Source: Bacillota bacterium (lineage in GTDB: Bacteria > Bacillota > Clostridia > Christensenellales > Pumilibacteraceae). From it: a stretch of 5,298 nucleotides of DNA. The notes below the pieces were generated by a model. The model did no database searches and was not told where the DNA came from. It saw nothing but the letters and a program-made list of their open reading frames with translations. The DNA lies in the NCBI GenBank assembly GCA_009780875.1, contig WQZE01000092.1, positions 1 through 5,298 of the forward strand, in the 5' to 3' direction. The translations under genes and the position numbers were made by a program. Below are positions 1 to 4,828 of this stretch, one piece after another. The stretch's first letter is position 1, and each line of letters begins with the position of its first letter.

Positions 1-17
1 GTTTTTGAGGAGATTTT

Positions 18-434
18 TCATAGTTTGCAAGTGTCGTCAAGAATGCAACGAAGATGAAAAGTATTGTGTGCTTGCTCTTGTCCTTCAAAATCAAGTACAT
101 ATTCAAGCCCAATGGTAATTTCATTTTGATTGATTTGGTATTGTACAAGGCTTGGAGTGAGGGAGATGTGCAAAGTCCCGTGCTCACTCTTGTGCTCAAA
201 ATGAGTTTTTTGGTCCTGCTTGATAAGAACGGTATAAACGCTCTCCCCAAATTGACTGAGTGTAAGCAAGCCATCGCAAATTCCGATTTGTGTTCGCTTG
301 TTTTGGTCGCCAAATTCAATAAAAACGGTGTCATTTTCCATTTTTACATTTGCCAAAAACTCCAAAAAATCTGGTGTGCTATTACCATTTTGTGTGCTTG
401 TCAAAAATACTTTTGCATTGTTTGTTGTTGTCAT
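18..434 (-). CDS. DUF1934 (YwiB-like) beta-barrel protein
   Basis: The 138-residue product matches the DUF1934/PF09148 family (B. subtilis YwiB, COG4506), a small calycin-like beta-barrel of unknown biochemical role, found mostly in Bacillota. The sequence shows the family layout: an N-terminal strand ending in STQNG, a central LTLSQFGESVYTVLIKQ segment (the family's 'vtLxRxG' strand), an acidic/His stretch, the EHGTLHISLTP segment (equivalent to 'TPyGxlxigv'), and a C-terminal LEYVLDFEGQ...NTFHLRC strand pair. There is no signal peptide or membrane segment, so it is probably cytosolic. The start is uncertain: ATG at 434 is chosen, but an in-frame GTG lies at 443 and neither has a clear SD. 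In several Bacillota this gene sits just before argS; the window ends 17 bases after its stop, so that cannot be checked. Family call fairly sure; function unknown. Confidence 0.8.
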   Translation of the reverse strand: MTTTNNAKVFLTSTQNGNSTPDFLEFLANVKMENDTVFIEFGDQNKRTQIGICDGLLTLSQFGESVYTVLIKQDQKTHFEHKSEHGTLHISLTPSLVQYQINQNEITIGLEYVLDFEGQEQAHNTFHLRCILDDTCKL

Positions 435-500
435 AAAAATCACTGAAAGTTTACAAATTTTGGAAAAACTGTATTATTTTTGAATATTTGTTTGGTGTAT

Positions 501-529
501 ATCATATACTTTTGTAGTGAGAAAACCAA
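501..529 (-). promoter_or_regulatory. Candidate sigma-A promoter, proximal, for DUF1934 gene
   Basis: On the minus strand TTGGTT (plus 524-529) is followed after exactly 17 bases by TATGAT (plus 501-506). The -10 box matches five of six consensus bases and the -35 box three of six. Transcription would start near plus 494, giving a leader of about 60 bases. The -10 lies inside the 13-base palindrome GTATATCATATAC (497-509), a possible regulator site. It competes with the more distal candidate at 583-611. Confidence 0.35.
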
Positions 530-573
530 AAATTGTAGGGACACACGGTTGTAAAATCCACATTTTGAAAAGC

Positions 574-589
574 ATATAATATATTATAT
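574..589. repeat. 16-base perfect AT palindrome
   Basis: ATATAATATATTATAT is its own reverse complement and contains TATAAT on both strands (plus 575-580; minus 588-583). Only the minus-strand box has a well-spaced -35 partner; the plus-strand copy has TTGTAA 20 bases upstream, which is too far. In DNA this AT-rich it could arise by chance. Confidence 0.5.
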
Positions 590-611
590 CTTATTTTATA
601 GAATTTTGCAA
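583..611 (-). promoter_or_regulatory. Candidate sigma-A promoter, distal, for DUF1934 gene
   Basis: On the minus strand TTGCAA (plus 606-611) is followed after 17 bases by a perfect TATAAT (plus 583-588). Transcription would start near plus 576, giving about 140 bases of leader before the DUF1934 start. The -35 box matches four of six consensus bases. Its -10 is half of the 16-base palindrome at 574-589. Confidence 0.4.
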
Positions 612-757
612 CTTTTTGTGAGATGAAAAATATTGCCATTTTGACAAAAATGGGTGGGTGAAAAGGAGATTTTGTTGCAAAAATAAATAAATAGTGAATA
701 ATTTATGAATAAATTGCAAAAAATTGTCAAAAAAGTTAATATTTTGTTAAAAATTGC

Positions 758-786
758 TTGACAAATTGTAAAAATTTGTATATAAT
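758..786 (+). promoter_or_regulatory. Perfect consensus sigma-A promoter of SpoVT-like gene
   Basis: TTGACA at 758-763 and TATAAT at 781-786 are separated by exactly 17 bases, a full match to the housekeeping consensus. Transcription should start near 793, about 190 bases before the regulator's ATG. No convincing sigma-F/G-type promoter was found here, so the sequence points to vegetative expression rather than the forespore expression known for B. subtilis spoVT. Such a strong core promoter is often held in check by a repressor; the spacer contains an inverted repeat that could be the operator. Confidence 0.8.
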
Positions 787-808
787 TATACCATAATTTA
801 CAAATTGT
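761..808. promoter_or_regulatory. Possible operator: inverted repeat in promoter spacer plus downstream copy
   Basis: ACAAATT (761-767) and AATTTGT (773-779) form a 7-base inverted repeat around GTAAA, filling nearly all of the promoter spacer. ACAAATTGT occurs at 761-769 and again at 800-808, just past the predicted start site. A protein bound here would cover the promoter. AbrB-type proteins prefer flexible AT-rich DNA and several repress their own genes, so autoregulation by the downstream SpoVT-like product is a reasonable inference, but no site consensus proves it. Confidence 0.35.
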
Positions 809-857
809 TAATATTTGCAAAACATTTATTTAACAATTTATTCAAAAGGAACAACAA

Positions 858-899
858 GTGATTGATTTTGCTTGGTTTCCAAAAACACAGAGGCAATAA
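858..899 (+). CDS. Possible 13-codon upstream ORF (leader peptide)
   Basis: A GTG start at 858 opens a 13-residue frame, MIDFAWFPKTQRQ, ending at TAA 897-899. It is preceded by AAAAGGA (844-850) at a good 7-base spacing, as strong an SD as that of the main gene. It lies in the predicted transcript about 65 bases from its start and ends 84 bases before the regulator's ATG, just ahead of a hairpin. That position fits a leader peptide or a translation-coupled RNA switch. The peptide has no run of one amino acid that would mark a classical attenuator. It may be chance. Confidence 0.25.
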   Translation: MIDFAWFPKTQRQ

Positions 900-912
900 A
901 TAACACGCCCAG

Positions 913-939
913 CAAACTGTATCAAAAAGATAGAGTTTG
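913..939 (+). other. Leader RNA hairpin
   Basis: CAAACT (913-918) pairs with AGTTTG (934-939), and TATC (920-923) with GATA (929-932), separated by one G-G mismatch and closed by an AAAAA loop. It lies 14 bases after the possible upstream ORF and about 33 bases before the regulator's SD. There is no U-run after it, so it is not a terminator. CAAAC at 942-946 could pair with the 3' arm (GTTTG, 935-939), but with only two bases between, that alternative is weak. Confidence 0.35.
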
Positions 940-983
940 AACAAACCGAAAAATGGTGTGGGTGTGAGACTTGGGAGAATAAT

Positions 984-1478
984 ATGAAAAGTACAGGAAT
1001 CGTAAGGCGTATTGATGAACTTGGGCGTATCGTCATACCGATGGAGTATCGCAAAATGCACAAAATCAACATAGGTGACCCTATGGAAATTTTGGCGAGC
1101 GACAAGGGTGAGATTACGCTTAGGAAAATTGGATTGGAGTCCGAGTATATCCACAATGCGTCCGTAGTCATTGAGAGTATGGTGGGTGGGCTCACTATCC
1201 TTGCGTGTGATGGATTGCGTTGGAGAGTTGGACGAGGACCACACAAAGAGAAATACTTGGATAATGTGATTGATCAAAAAGCCGCTACTTGCTGTGCGAC
1301 CAACAAGGCAATCCTTGATACCAATGAACTTGGGCAAAATGTTTATTTGTGTCCTGTGGTAGGTCTTGATAGTTATGGGGCATTGCTTGTGATATCAGAC
1401 AAGCCAATCACAGATGTAGAAATCAATACGGTCAATATGCTTGCAAGCATTACCACCAAGTTGACAGAAAGAGTATAA
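984..1478 (+). CDS. spoVT: SpoVT/AbrB-family transcriptional regulator (stage V sporulation protein T-like)
   Basis: The 164-residue protein has the two-domain plan of SpoVT (about 178 residues in B. subtilis). Residues 1-50 are an AbrB/MazE-type swapped-hairpin DNA-binding domain, with TGIVRRIDELGRIVIP followed by GDPMEI and GEITLRK, nearly the B. subtilis SpoVT sequence. Residues 55-164 form a GAF-like sensor domain (TILACDGLRWRVG, YLCPVVGLDSYGALLVISD). SpoVT modulates forespore genes in B. subtilis; clostridia carry paralogues with other roles. GGGAG at 973-977, six bases before the ATG, fixes the start. The usual mfd-spoVT-yabM neighbourhood is absent, and the promoter looks like sigma-A, so this could be a vegetative SpoVT-like paralogue. 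Family assignment is very secure; orthology to SpoVT is moderate. Odd detail: adjacent cysteines at 103-104 in the sensor domain. Confidence 0.9.
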   Translation: MKSTGIVRRIDELGRIVIPMEYRKMHKINIGDPMEILASDKGEITLRKIGLESEYIHNASVVIESMVGGLTILACDGLRWRVGRGPHKEKYLDNVIDQKAATCCATNKAILDTNELGQNVYLCPVVGLDSYGALLVISDKPITDVEINTVNMLASITTKLTERV

Positions 1479-1529
1479 GACAGTATCATCCAAAACAAAC
1501 GAAAAAAAGAAAAGAGAGAAGAGGGTAAG

Positions 1530-1616
1530 ATGCTAAGACGCATTTTGATAGGATTAAAAATTATTGCTTTATTTGGCTGTGAATTTGCAATTTTGGCATT
1601 TGCATTGTGGGCATAG
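1530..1616 (+). CDS. Possible 28-residue hydrophobic small protein
   Basis: An ATG at 1530 opens a 28-codon frame ending in TAG (1614-1616). It is preceded by GAAGAGGG (1518-1525) with GAGG five bases from the ATG. The peptide starts with the basic MLRRILIGLK and continues as an almost unbroken hydrophobic stretch (IIALFG, then EFAILAFALWA), with one Cys at residue 17 and one Glu at residue 18. That is the layout of a single-span membrane micropeptide with a positive N-terminus inside. It starts 51 bases after the SpoVT-like gene with no terminator between, so it could be co-transcribed. I do not recognise it as a named family. No function is assigned, and a chance frame cannot be excluded. 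Confidence 0.4.
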   Translation: MLRRILIGLKIIALFGCEFAILAFALWA

Positions 1617-1900
1617 TGTAGGCTTGTCCATAATGCAAGGCTATCAATCATTGCAGCCGAGATGCACGCTATGCGAGAGAAAGCGGGGTGCAGTCGTGTG
1701 ACAAGGTGAAGGATAGTTTTTGCAATATTCAAAGAGTGCATTGTTGTGCCATACACAAGTGTCTGTTTGGTGGTCATCAAGTTGACAGGGCAAAAGACAC
1801 AAAAATGGGGAGTGTTTGGGCAAGACCGTGTATGTATTTTGTGGTAGCAAGCAAGTTTCCCACCTTGCTTGCAATCATACTCCTTTTTATGATTTCCTCC
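1617..1900. other. Unassigned stretch without a recognised gene
   Basis: These roughly 285 bases are clearly less AT-rich than the 435-983 gap and look more like coding or decayed coding DNA. No frame gives a protein I recognise. Plus frame 1688-1903 (GTG start) would give a Cys-rich 71-residue peptide with a hydrophobic tail but has a poor SD. On the minus strand, GGAGGAAAT (1892-1900) and AAAAAGGAG (1880-1888) precede an ATG at 1878 (33 residues), a TTG at 1874 (76 residues), and a frame beginning at ATG 1777 that overlaps the 33-residue frame as TGATG. These overlap one another, so at most one or two are real. Short inverted repeats include TGCAC/GTGCA (1663-1692). No tRNA or known structured RNA was recognised. 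Confidence 0.5.
1847..1872. repeat. 9-base inverted repeat (hairpin)
   Basis: GCAAGCAAG (1847-1855) and CTTGCTTGC (1864-1872) pair perfectly around the 8-base loop TTTCCCAC. On the plus strand it is followed ten bases later by TTTTT, too far for a canonical terminator. On the minus strand it begins three bases after the candidate ATG at 1878 and could occlude or modulate initiation there. Confidence 0.5.
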
Positions 1901-1943
1901 TAAAAAACAAATCGCTCATAGCCAGGCTATGAGCGATTTTGTT
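1901..1943. terminator. Bidirectional rho-independent terminator
   Basis: AAATCGCTCATAGCC (1909-1923) and GGCTATGAGCGATTT (1925-1939) are perfect 15-base inverted arms around a single A, giving a stem with a very small loop. Read on the plus strand the stem ends in TTTTGTTG. Read on the minus strand it is followed by a better tail, TTTGTTTTTT. It lies 36 bases past the stop of the minus-strand COG2426 gene and is the first terminator after the SpoVT-like gene, so it separates two convergent transcription units. Confidence 0.9.
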
Positions 1944-1975
1944 GTACAGGGCGTGGTTGTAATGGTGGTTGTCAT

Positions 1976-2632
1976 TTATGGTAGGATGGGAGCAGGCGTT
2001 TTGACTTTTTTGTGAATGTATTTGACGAGCAAAGAAATCAGGCTGAGGACAAGCAAAACCAGGACAGCAAAGATGATGTAGTCCAAAATGTTGGCAAACA
2101 ATTTTGCAAAGAGCAGTACGCTCAAACTTGCTATCAAGTTGCCAAGAGTCACAGCAAGGATGGAGCGTGCATAAGATAGTTTGAGCAAGTTGCAAACGAT
2201 GGAGGCACCCCATACGCCCGTCATAGGTCCCGGGATTGCCACAAAGGCAATGACGGCCAATACTTTTTTGCGTTGCGTGCGTTTGTGAGGTGTTTTTTGT
2301 GTGAGTAAGTTTTGCGTGTCAATATCGTGCGTAATTTTGTCAGCGTGTTTTTGCATCATTAAGTCAAGAAAAGAAGTTTTTTTGGACTTGGCAGATTTTT
2401 TGAGTTGCTGCACAATGGGTGCAAACAACAAAAGTACAAAGGGAGCCGCTAGGCTTGAACCTATAAAGGCAAAGAGCCAACTAGCAAGCGGCGAAAGTCC
2501 TAATTTGATTCCAATAGGAATCCCTAGGCGACTTTCCACAATAGGCAAAAAAGAAAGAATGGAAACGATGAGCCAGTTGCTGAGCCCCGTTTTTTGCAAG
2601 AGGGTTGTAATAAAATGGATAACAGTGTTCAC
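1976..2632 (-). CDS. COG2426/PF06695 'small multi-drug export' family membrane protein
   Basis: This 218-residue integral membrane protein fits PF06695 (COG2426). The family is labelled a putative small multidrug exporter, but transport has not been firmly shown. Conserved landmarks are LPIVESRLGIPIGIKLGL (29-46) and the AIPGPMTGVWGASI segment (132-145), equivalent to the family's 'IPLPGTGAWTGA', followed by LGNLIASLSVLLF. Hydrophobic spans lie near 18-34, 50-73, 124-142, 155-180 and 183-206. The loop at about 75-123 is charged and Lys-rich, making the protein longer than many members. The frame stays open far upstream, antisense to glmM, but family similarity begins near GTG 2632, which is taken as the start. 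No SD precedes it. It is divergent from glmM by 54 bases. Family sure; substrate unknown. Confidence 0.82.
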   Translation of the reverse strand: MNTVIHFITTLLQKTGLSNWLIVSILSFLPIVESRLGIPIGIKLGLSPLASWLFAFIGSSLAAPFVLLLFAPIVQQLKKSAKSKKTSFLDLMMQKHADKITHDIDTQNLLTQKTPHKRTQRKKVLAVIAFVAIPGPMTGVWGASIVCNLLKLSYARSILAVTLGNLIASLSVLLFAKLFANILDYIIFAVLVLLVLSLISLLVKYIHKKVKTPAPILP

Positions 2633-2686
2633 GGCATAATATATACATAAAACGGCAAAATATGACTCAAAGATTGGGAGAACAAA
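2633..2686. promoter_or_regulatory. Divergent intergenic region with glmM ribosome-binding site
   Basis: These 54 bases must hold the 5' signals of two divergent genes. GGGAG at 2676-2680, six bases before ATG 2687, sets the glmM start; its context TTGGGAGAA (2674-2682) is identical to that at 971-979 before the SpoVT-like gene. On the minus strand TTGAGT (2665-2670) with TATATA 19 bases on (2640-2645) is a weak promoter candidate that would start transcription almost at the GTG. No good plus-strand promoter is visible; it may lie inside the 5' part of the divergent gene. Confidence 0.5.
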
Positions 2687-3979
2687 ATGAAATACTTTGG
2701 TACGGATGGAATTCGTGGAGTGGTTGGAAAAGATTTGGATAGAGACCTGTGTTACAAAGTGGGGCTTTGTCTTTGCAAACAATTTGGCAAAGGTGTGTAT
2801 GTGGTGGGGCGTGATACAAGGCTTAGCGGAAAGATATTGCAAGAAGGCATTGTACAAGGCATTGTTGCGGGTGGTGGGCGTGTGCTTTGCGTAGGGGTAT
2901 TGCCAACACCGGGCATTGCTTTTTTGACAAGAGAGTACAAGGCACAATGCGGGGTTGTGTTGAGTGCCTCTCACAACCCGCCCAACTATAATGGAATCAA
3001 AATATTTGACTCCAAGGGTGCCAAGCCCAGCGAATCGGTGGAGTGTGAGATAGAGACACTCATTGGTGCGTACATAAGACCGCAAAAGAATCCCGGTTTT
3101 GTAAAGCATATTCGCAAGGCTAGGGAGTGCTATGAGAGACACTTGATGCGTGTAGAGGTGGATTTGCGGGGCGTGCACATTGTGCTTGATTGTGCTTTTG
3201 GGGCGGCAAGTACATTTGCAAAAAAAGTCTTTGAACAAAAGGGTGCCATTGTACATTCGTATCACGACAAGAGACAGGGAGGAAAAATCAACTGTCAATG
3301 TGGTGCTTTGTACCCCGCTTGTATACAAGAGTTTTGCAAACTGTGCAAAGCGGATATAGGCTTTGCTTTTGATGGGGATGCTGACAGGGTGGTCATCTGT
3401 GCCAAGAATTTGTCATCTTCTGAGGAGCCCTATATCGTTTTGGATGGTGATTCGGTTTTGTACAATTTGAGCAGGGCGTTGCCACAAAACCGCCTTGTTG
3501 TGGGTACCATACTCAACAACACAGCATTGGAAACAGCCCTTGATAAAGATGGCAAAAAATTGATAAGGGTAGCAGTGGGTGACAAGCACATTGCCCATTG
3601 TATGCAACAGACGGGTGCTATGTTGGGAGGCGAACAAAGCGGGCATTATATCTTGGGGACGCACGCAACGACCGGAGATGGCATTTTGACCGCACTGATG
3701 TTTTTGAAAGCAACCTACCGAAGCGGTCACTGTACATACACCTTGTTGGACCTGCTGCCACAAAAGTCACTGTCTTTGTATGCTGACAAGAATGTCTTGC
3801 AAGCAAAACCCCTGCAAGCATTGGTTGCAAAGTGGGAGGCTTTGCTCCAATCAAAAGGTAGACTGGTGGTGAGGATGAGCGGCACAGAGCCCAAAATACG
3901 GATTTCTTGTGAGGCAGAAAGTGTGAGCGTGATACAAGAATGTCTGCAAGAGTTTGAAGATTGTGTGAGACACCTATAA
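2687..3979 (+). CDS. glmM: Phosphoglucosamine mutase GlmM
   Basis: GlmM interconverts glucosamine-6-phosphate and glucosamine-1-phosphate in the cytosol, the step before GlmU makes UDP-GlcNAc for peptidoglycan. The 430-residue product begins KYFGTDGIRG, the GlmM signature N-terminus. It carries the four hexosephosphate-mutase motifs in order: the phosphoserine loop SASHNP (93-98, catalytic Ser95), the metal loop FDGDADR (228-234, Asp229/231/233), the sugar loop GGEQSGH (314-320), and the phosphate-binding RMSGTEPKIRI (396-406). HATTGDGILTAL (326-337) is also typical of GlmM. It is slightly shorter than the usual 445 or so. After the catalytic loop it reads PPNYNGIKIF rather than the commoner 'xxDNGIKFF'. 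GGGAG six bases upstream supports the ATG. It is probably first in an operon with uppP and ddl; no terminator separates it from uppP. Confidence 0.96.
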   Translation: MKYFGTDGIRGVVGKDLDRDLCYKVGLCLCKQFGKGVYVVGRDTRLSGKILQEGIVQGIVAGGGRVLCVGVLPTPGIAFLTREYKAQCGVVLSASHNPPNYNGIKIFDSKGAKPSESVECEIETLIGAYIRPQKNPGFVKHIRKARECYERHLMRVEVDLRGVHIVLDCAFGAASTFAKKVFEQKGAIVHSYHDKRQGGKINCQCGALYPACIQEFCKLCKADIGFAFDGDADRVVICAKNLSSSEEPYIVLDGDSVLYNLSRALPQNRLVVGTILNNTALETALDKDGKKLIRVAVGDKHIAHCMQQTGAMLGGEQSGHYILGTHATTGDGILTALMFLKATYRSGHCTYTLLDLLPQKSLSLYADKNVLQAKPLQALVAKWEALLQSKGRLVVRMSGTEPKIRISCEAESVSVIQECLQEFEDCVRHL

Positions 3980-4048
3980 AAACTTGCACACACAAATTTT
4001 GCCAAAAAAGGTAGAAATGCAATAAAACGCAAACAATCGCAATATAAT

Positions 4049-4816
4049 ATGATTGTGAATATTTTGGTTGTATTAGTCTTGGGATTGGTGCAAGGGCTTG
4101 CCGAATTTTTGCCAATCAGCAGTAGCGGGCACTTGATATTGGTGAGAGCCTTGTTTGGCATACAAGGGGACTACTTGTTGTTTGATATTGCTTTGCATAT
4201 GGGGACGCTTTTTGCGGTATGCTTGTTTTTTTGCAAAGACTTGTTGCAAATATGCAAACCTCCCTTTGGTACCGTAGGAAAATTGGTTTTGGCTACCATT
4301 CCTGCCGTGTTGGTGGGTGTTTTGTCAAAGAATTTTTTTGCACCACTTTTTGCGGGTCCCAAGTATCTTTGGATATTTTTTTTGCTGACCGCTTGTTTGC
4401 TTGTGTTGACGGATTGGATTGCCAAAAAGCACACCACGCCCAGACTGCAAGTATCCACCAAAGACGCCATTTGTATGGGGCTTGTGCAAGGGCTTGCCAT
4501 TTTGCCTGGGGTATCTAGGAGCGGTAGCACGATTGCCGCAGGCGTGGCGATGGGCACAGAAAGAAGTACGGTAGCCAAGTTTAGTTTTTTGATGAGCATA
4601 CCTATTATTGTTGGGTCGCTTGTTTTGCAACTGGCGGAGGGTGTAACCAATGAGATGGATTGGTCATATATATTTTTGGGAGCCTTGGTGAGTTTTGGGA
4701 GTGGATATTTGGCAATCAAAGCAATGATGAGGGTTATACAAAAAGCCAAACTTTGGTATTTTGCTATCTATCTTTTGGTGCTGTCCATTGCCGTGTTTTT
4801 TGTTTATTTTGTATAA
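4049..4816 (+). CDS. uppP: Undecaprenyl-diphosphatase UppP (BacA)
   Basis: UppP is a polytopic membrane enzyme that removes one phosphate from undecaprenyl diphosphate, recycling the lipid carrier for peptidoglycan and other wall polymers; high levels give bacitracin resistance. The 255 residues show both signature repeats: GLVQGLAEFLPISSSGHL (12-29, catalytic-site Glu19, Ser24-26, His28) and GLVQGLAILPGVSRSGST (144-161, Arg157). Most of the rest is hydrophobic, consistent with the family's inverted two-half fold. The first Glu of the E. coli 'EGxxE' is Gln15, as in many relatives. It is slightly short for the family (about 265-280). The start is the first possible one after the in-frame stop. 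No SD is visible, and TATAAT (4043-4048) directly abuts the ATG. It lies 69 bases after glmM and 12 before ddl. Confidence 0.95.
   Translation: MIVNILVVLVLGLVQGLAEFLPISSSGHLILVRALFGIQGDYLLFDIALHMGTLFAVCLFFCKDLLQICKPPFGTVGKLVLATIPAVLVGVLSKNFFAPLFAGPKYLWIFFLLTACLLVLTDWIAKKHTTPRLQVSTKDAICMGLVQGLAILPGVSRSGSTIAAGVAMGTERSTVAKFSFLMSIPIIVGSLVLQLAEGVTNEMDWSYIFLGALVSFGSGYLAIKAMMRVIQKAKLWYFAIYLLVLSIAVFFVYFV
4088..4498 (+). repeat. 15-base direct repeat marking the two UppP halves
   Basis: GTGCAAGGGCTTGCC occurs at 4088-4102 and 4484-4498, in the same frame, encoding the shared VQGLA of the two signature motifs. It reflects the internal two-fold repeat of UppP. Identity at DNA level over 15 bases may come from strong codon preference or from gene conversion. 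Confidence 0.7.
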
Positions 4817-4817
4817 A

Positions 4818-4824
4818 AAAGGAG
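4818..4824 (+). promoter_or_regulatory. Strong ribosome-binding site of ddl
   Basis: AAAGGAG sits entirely within the 12-base gap after the uppP stop, with GGAG four bases before ATG 4829. It is the best SD in the window and fixes the ddl start; the short gap argues for co-transcription with uppP. Confidence 0.85.
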
Positions 4825-4828
4825 AGTT

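Larger units (their letters stand above)
435..983. other. AT-rich divergent intergenic region
   Basis: This gap of nearly 550 bases separates the minus-strand DUF1934 gene from the plus-strand SpoVT-like gene and is much more AT-rich than the coding DNA around it. It holds two candidate minus-strand promoters, a 16-base AT palindrome, a perfect consensus plus-strand promoter, short repeated AT words around that promoter, and a leader with a possible upstream ORF and hairpin (listed separately). Longer open frames on either strand here encode low-complexity Phe/Ile/Asn/Lys-rich peptides without a supporting SD, so I do not call them genes. An isolated AAAAGGAG at 661-668 is followed only by starts that hit a stop within four codons. 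Confidence 0.7.

Noticed and set aside
54..483. Plus-strand frames opposite the DUF1934 gene (54-446 and 298-483).
   Set aside because: They mirror a minus-strand gene with clear family motifs, and neither has an SD.
641..669. TTGACA at 641-646 as a second plus-strand promoter.
   Set aside because: No -10-like sequence lies 16-18 bases downstream; the position holds AAGGAG-type sequence instead.
596..1337. Minus-strand frames 596-820, 798-1337 and 842-1246.
   Set aside because: The first is low-complexity AT-rich DNA; the others run antisense through the SpoVT-like gene. None shows a domain or SD.
2301..2639. 112-codon plus-strand frame over the COG2426 gene.
   Set aside because: It is antisense to the conserved membrane motifs and has no SD; the minus-strand reading explains the sequence.
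2633..3328. The frame of the minus-strand membrane protein stays open another 230 or so codons antisense to glmM.
   Set aside because: The extension has no family resemblance or membrane pattern matching the protein, and runs through a well-conserved glmM; similarity begins near GTG 2632. The open frame is a by-product of glmM codon use.
3962..3993. TGTGTG/CACACA inverted repeat at the end of glmM as a terminator.
   Set aside because: The arms are only six bases with a loop of about 19 and no following T-run.
4008..4025. AAAGGTAG followed by ATG at 4017 as an alternative start before uppP.
   Set aside because: It is out of frame with uppP and hits TAA after two codons.
3598..4161. Several frames on both strands over the 3' part of glmM and start of uppP (3598-3786, 3618-4115, 3727-4161).
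   Set aside because: All overlap GlmM and UppP catalytic motifs in other frames and lack initiation signals.
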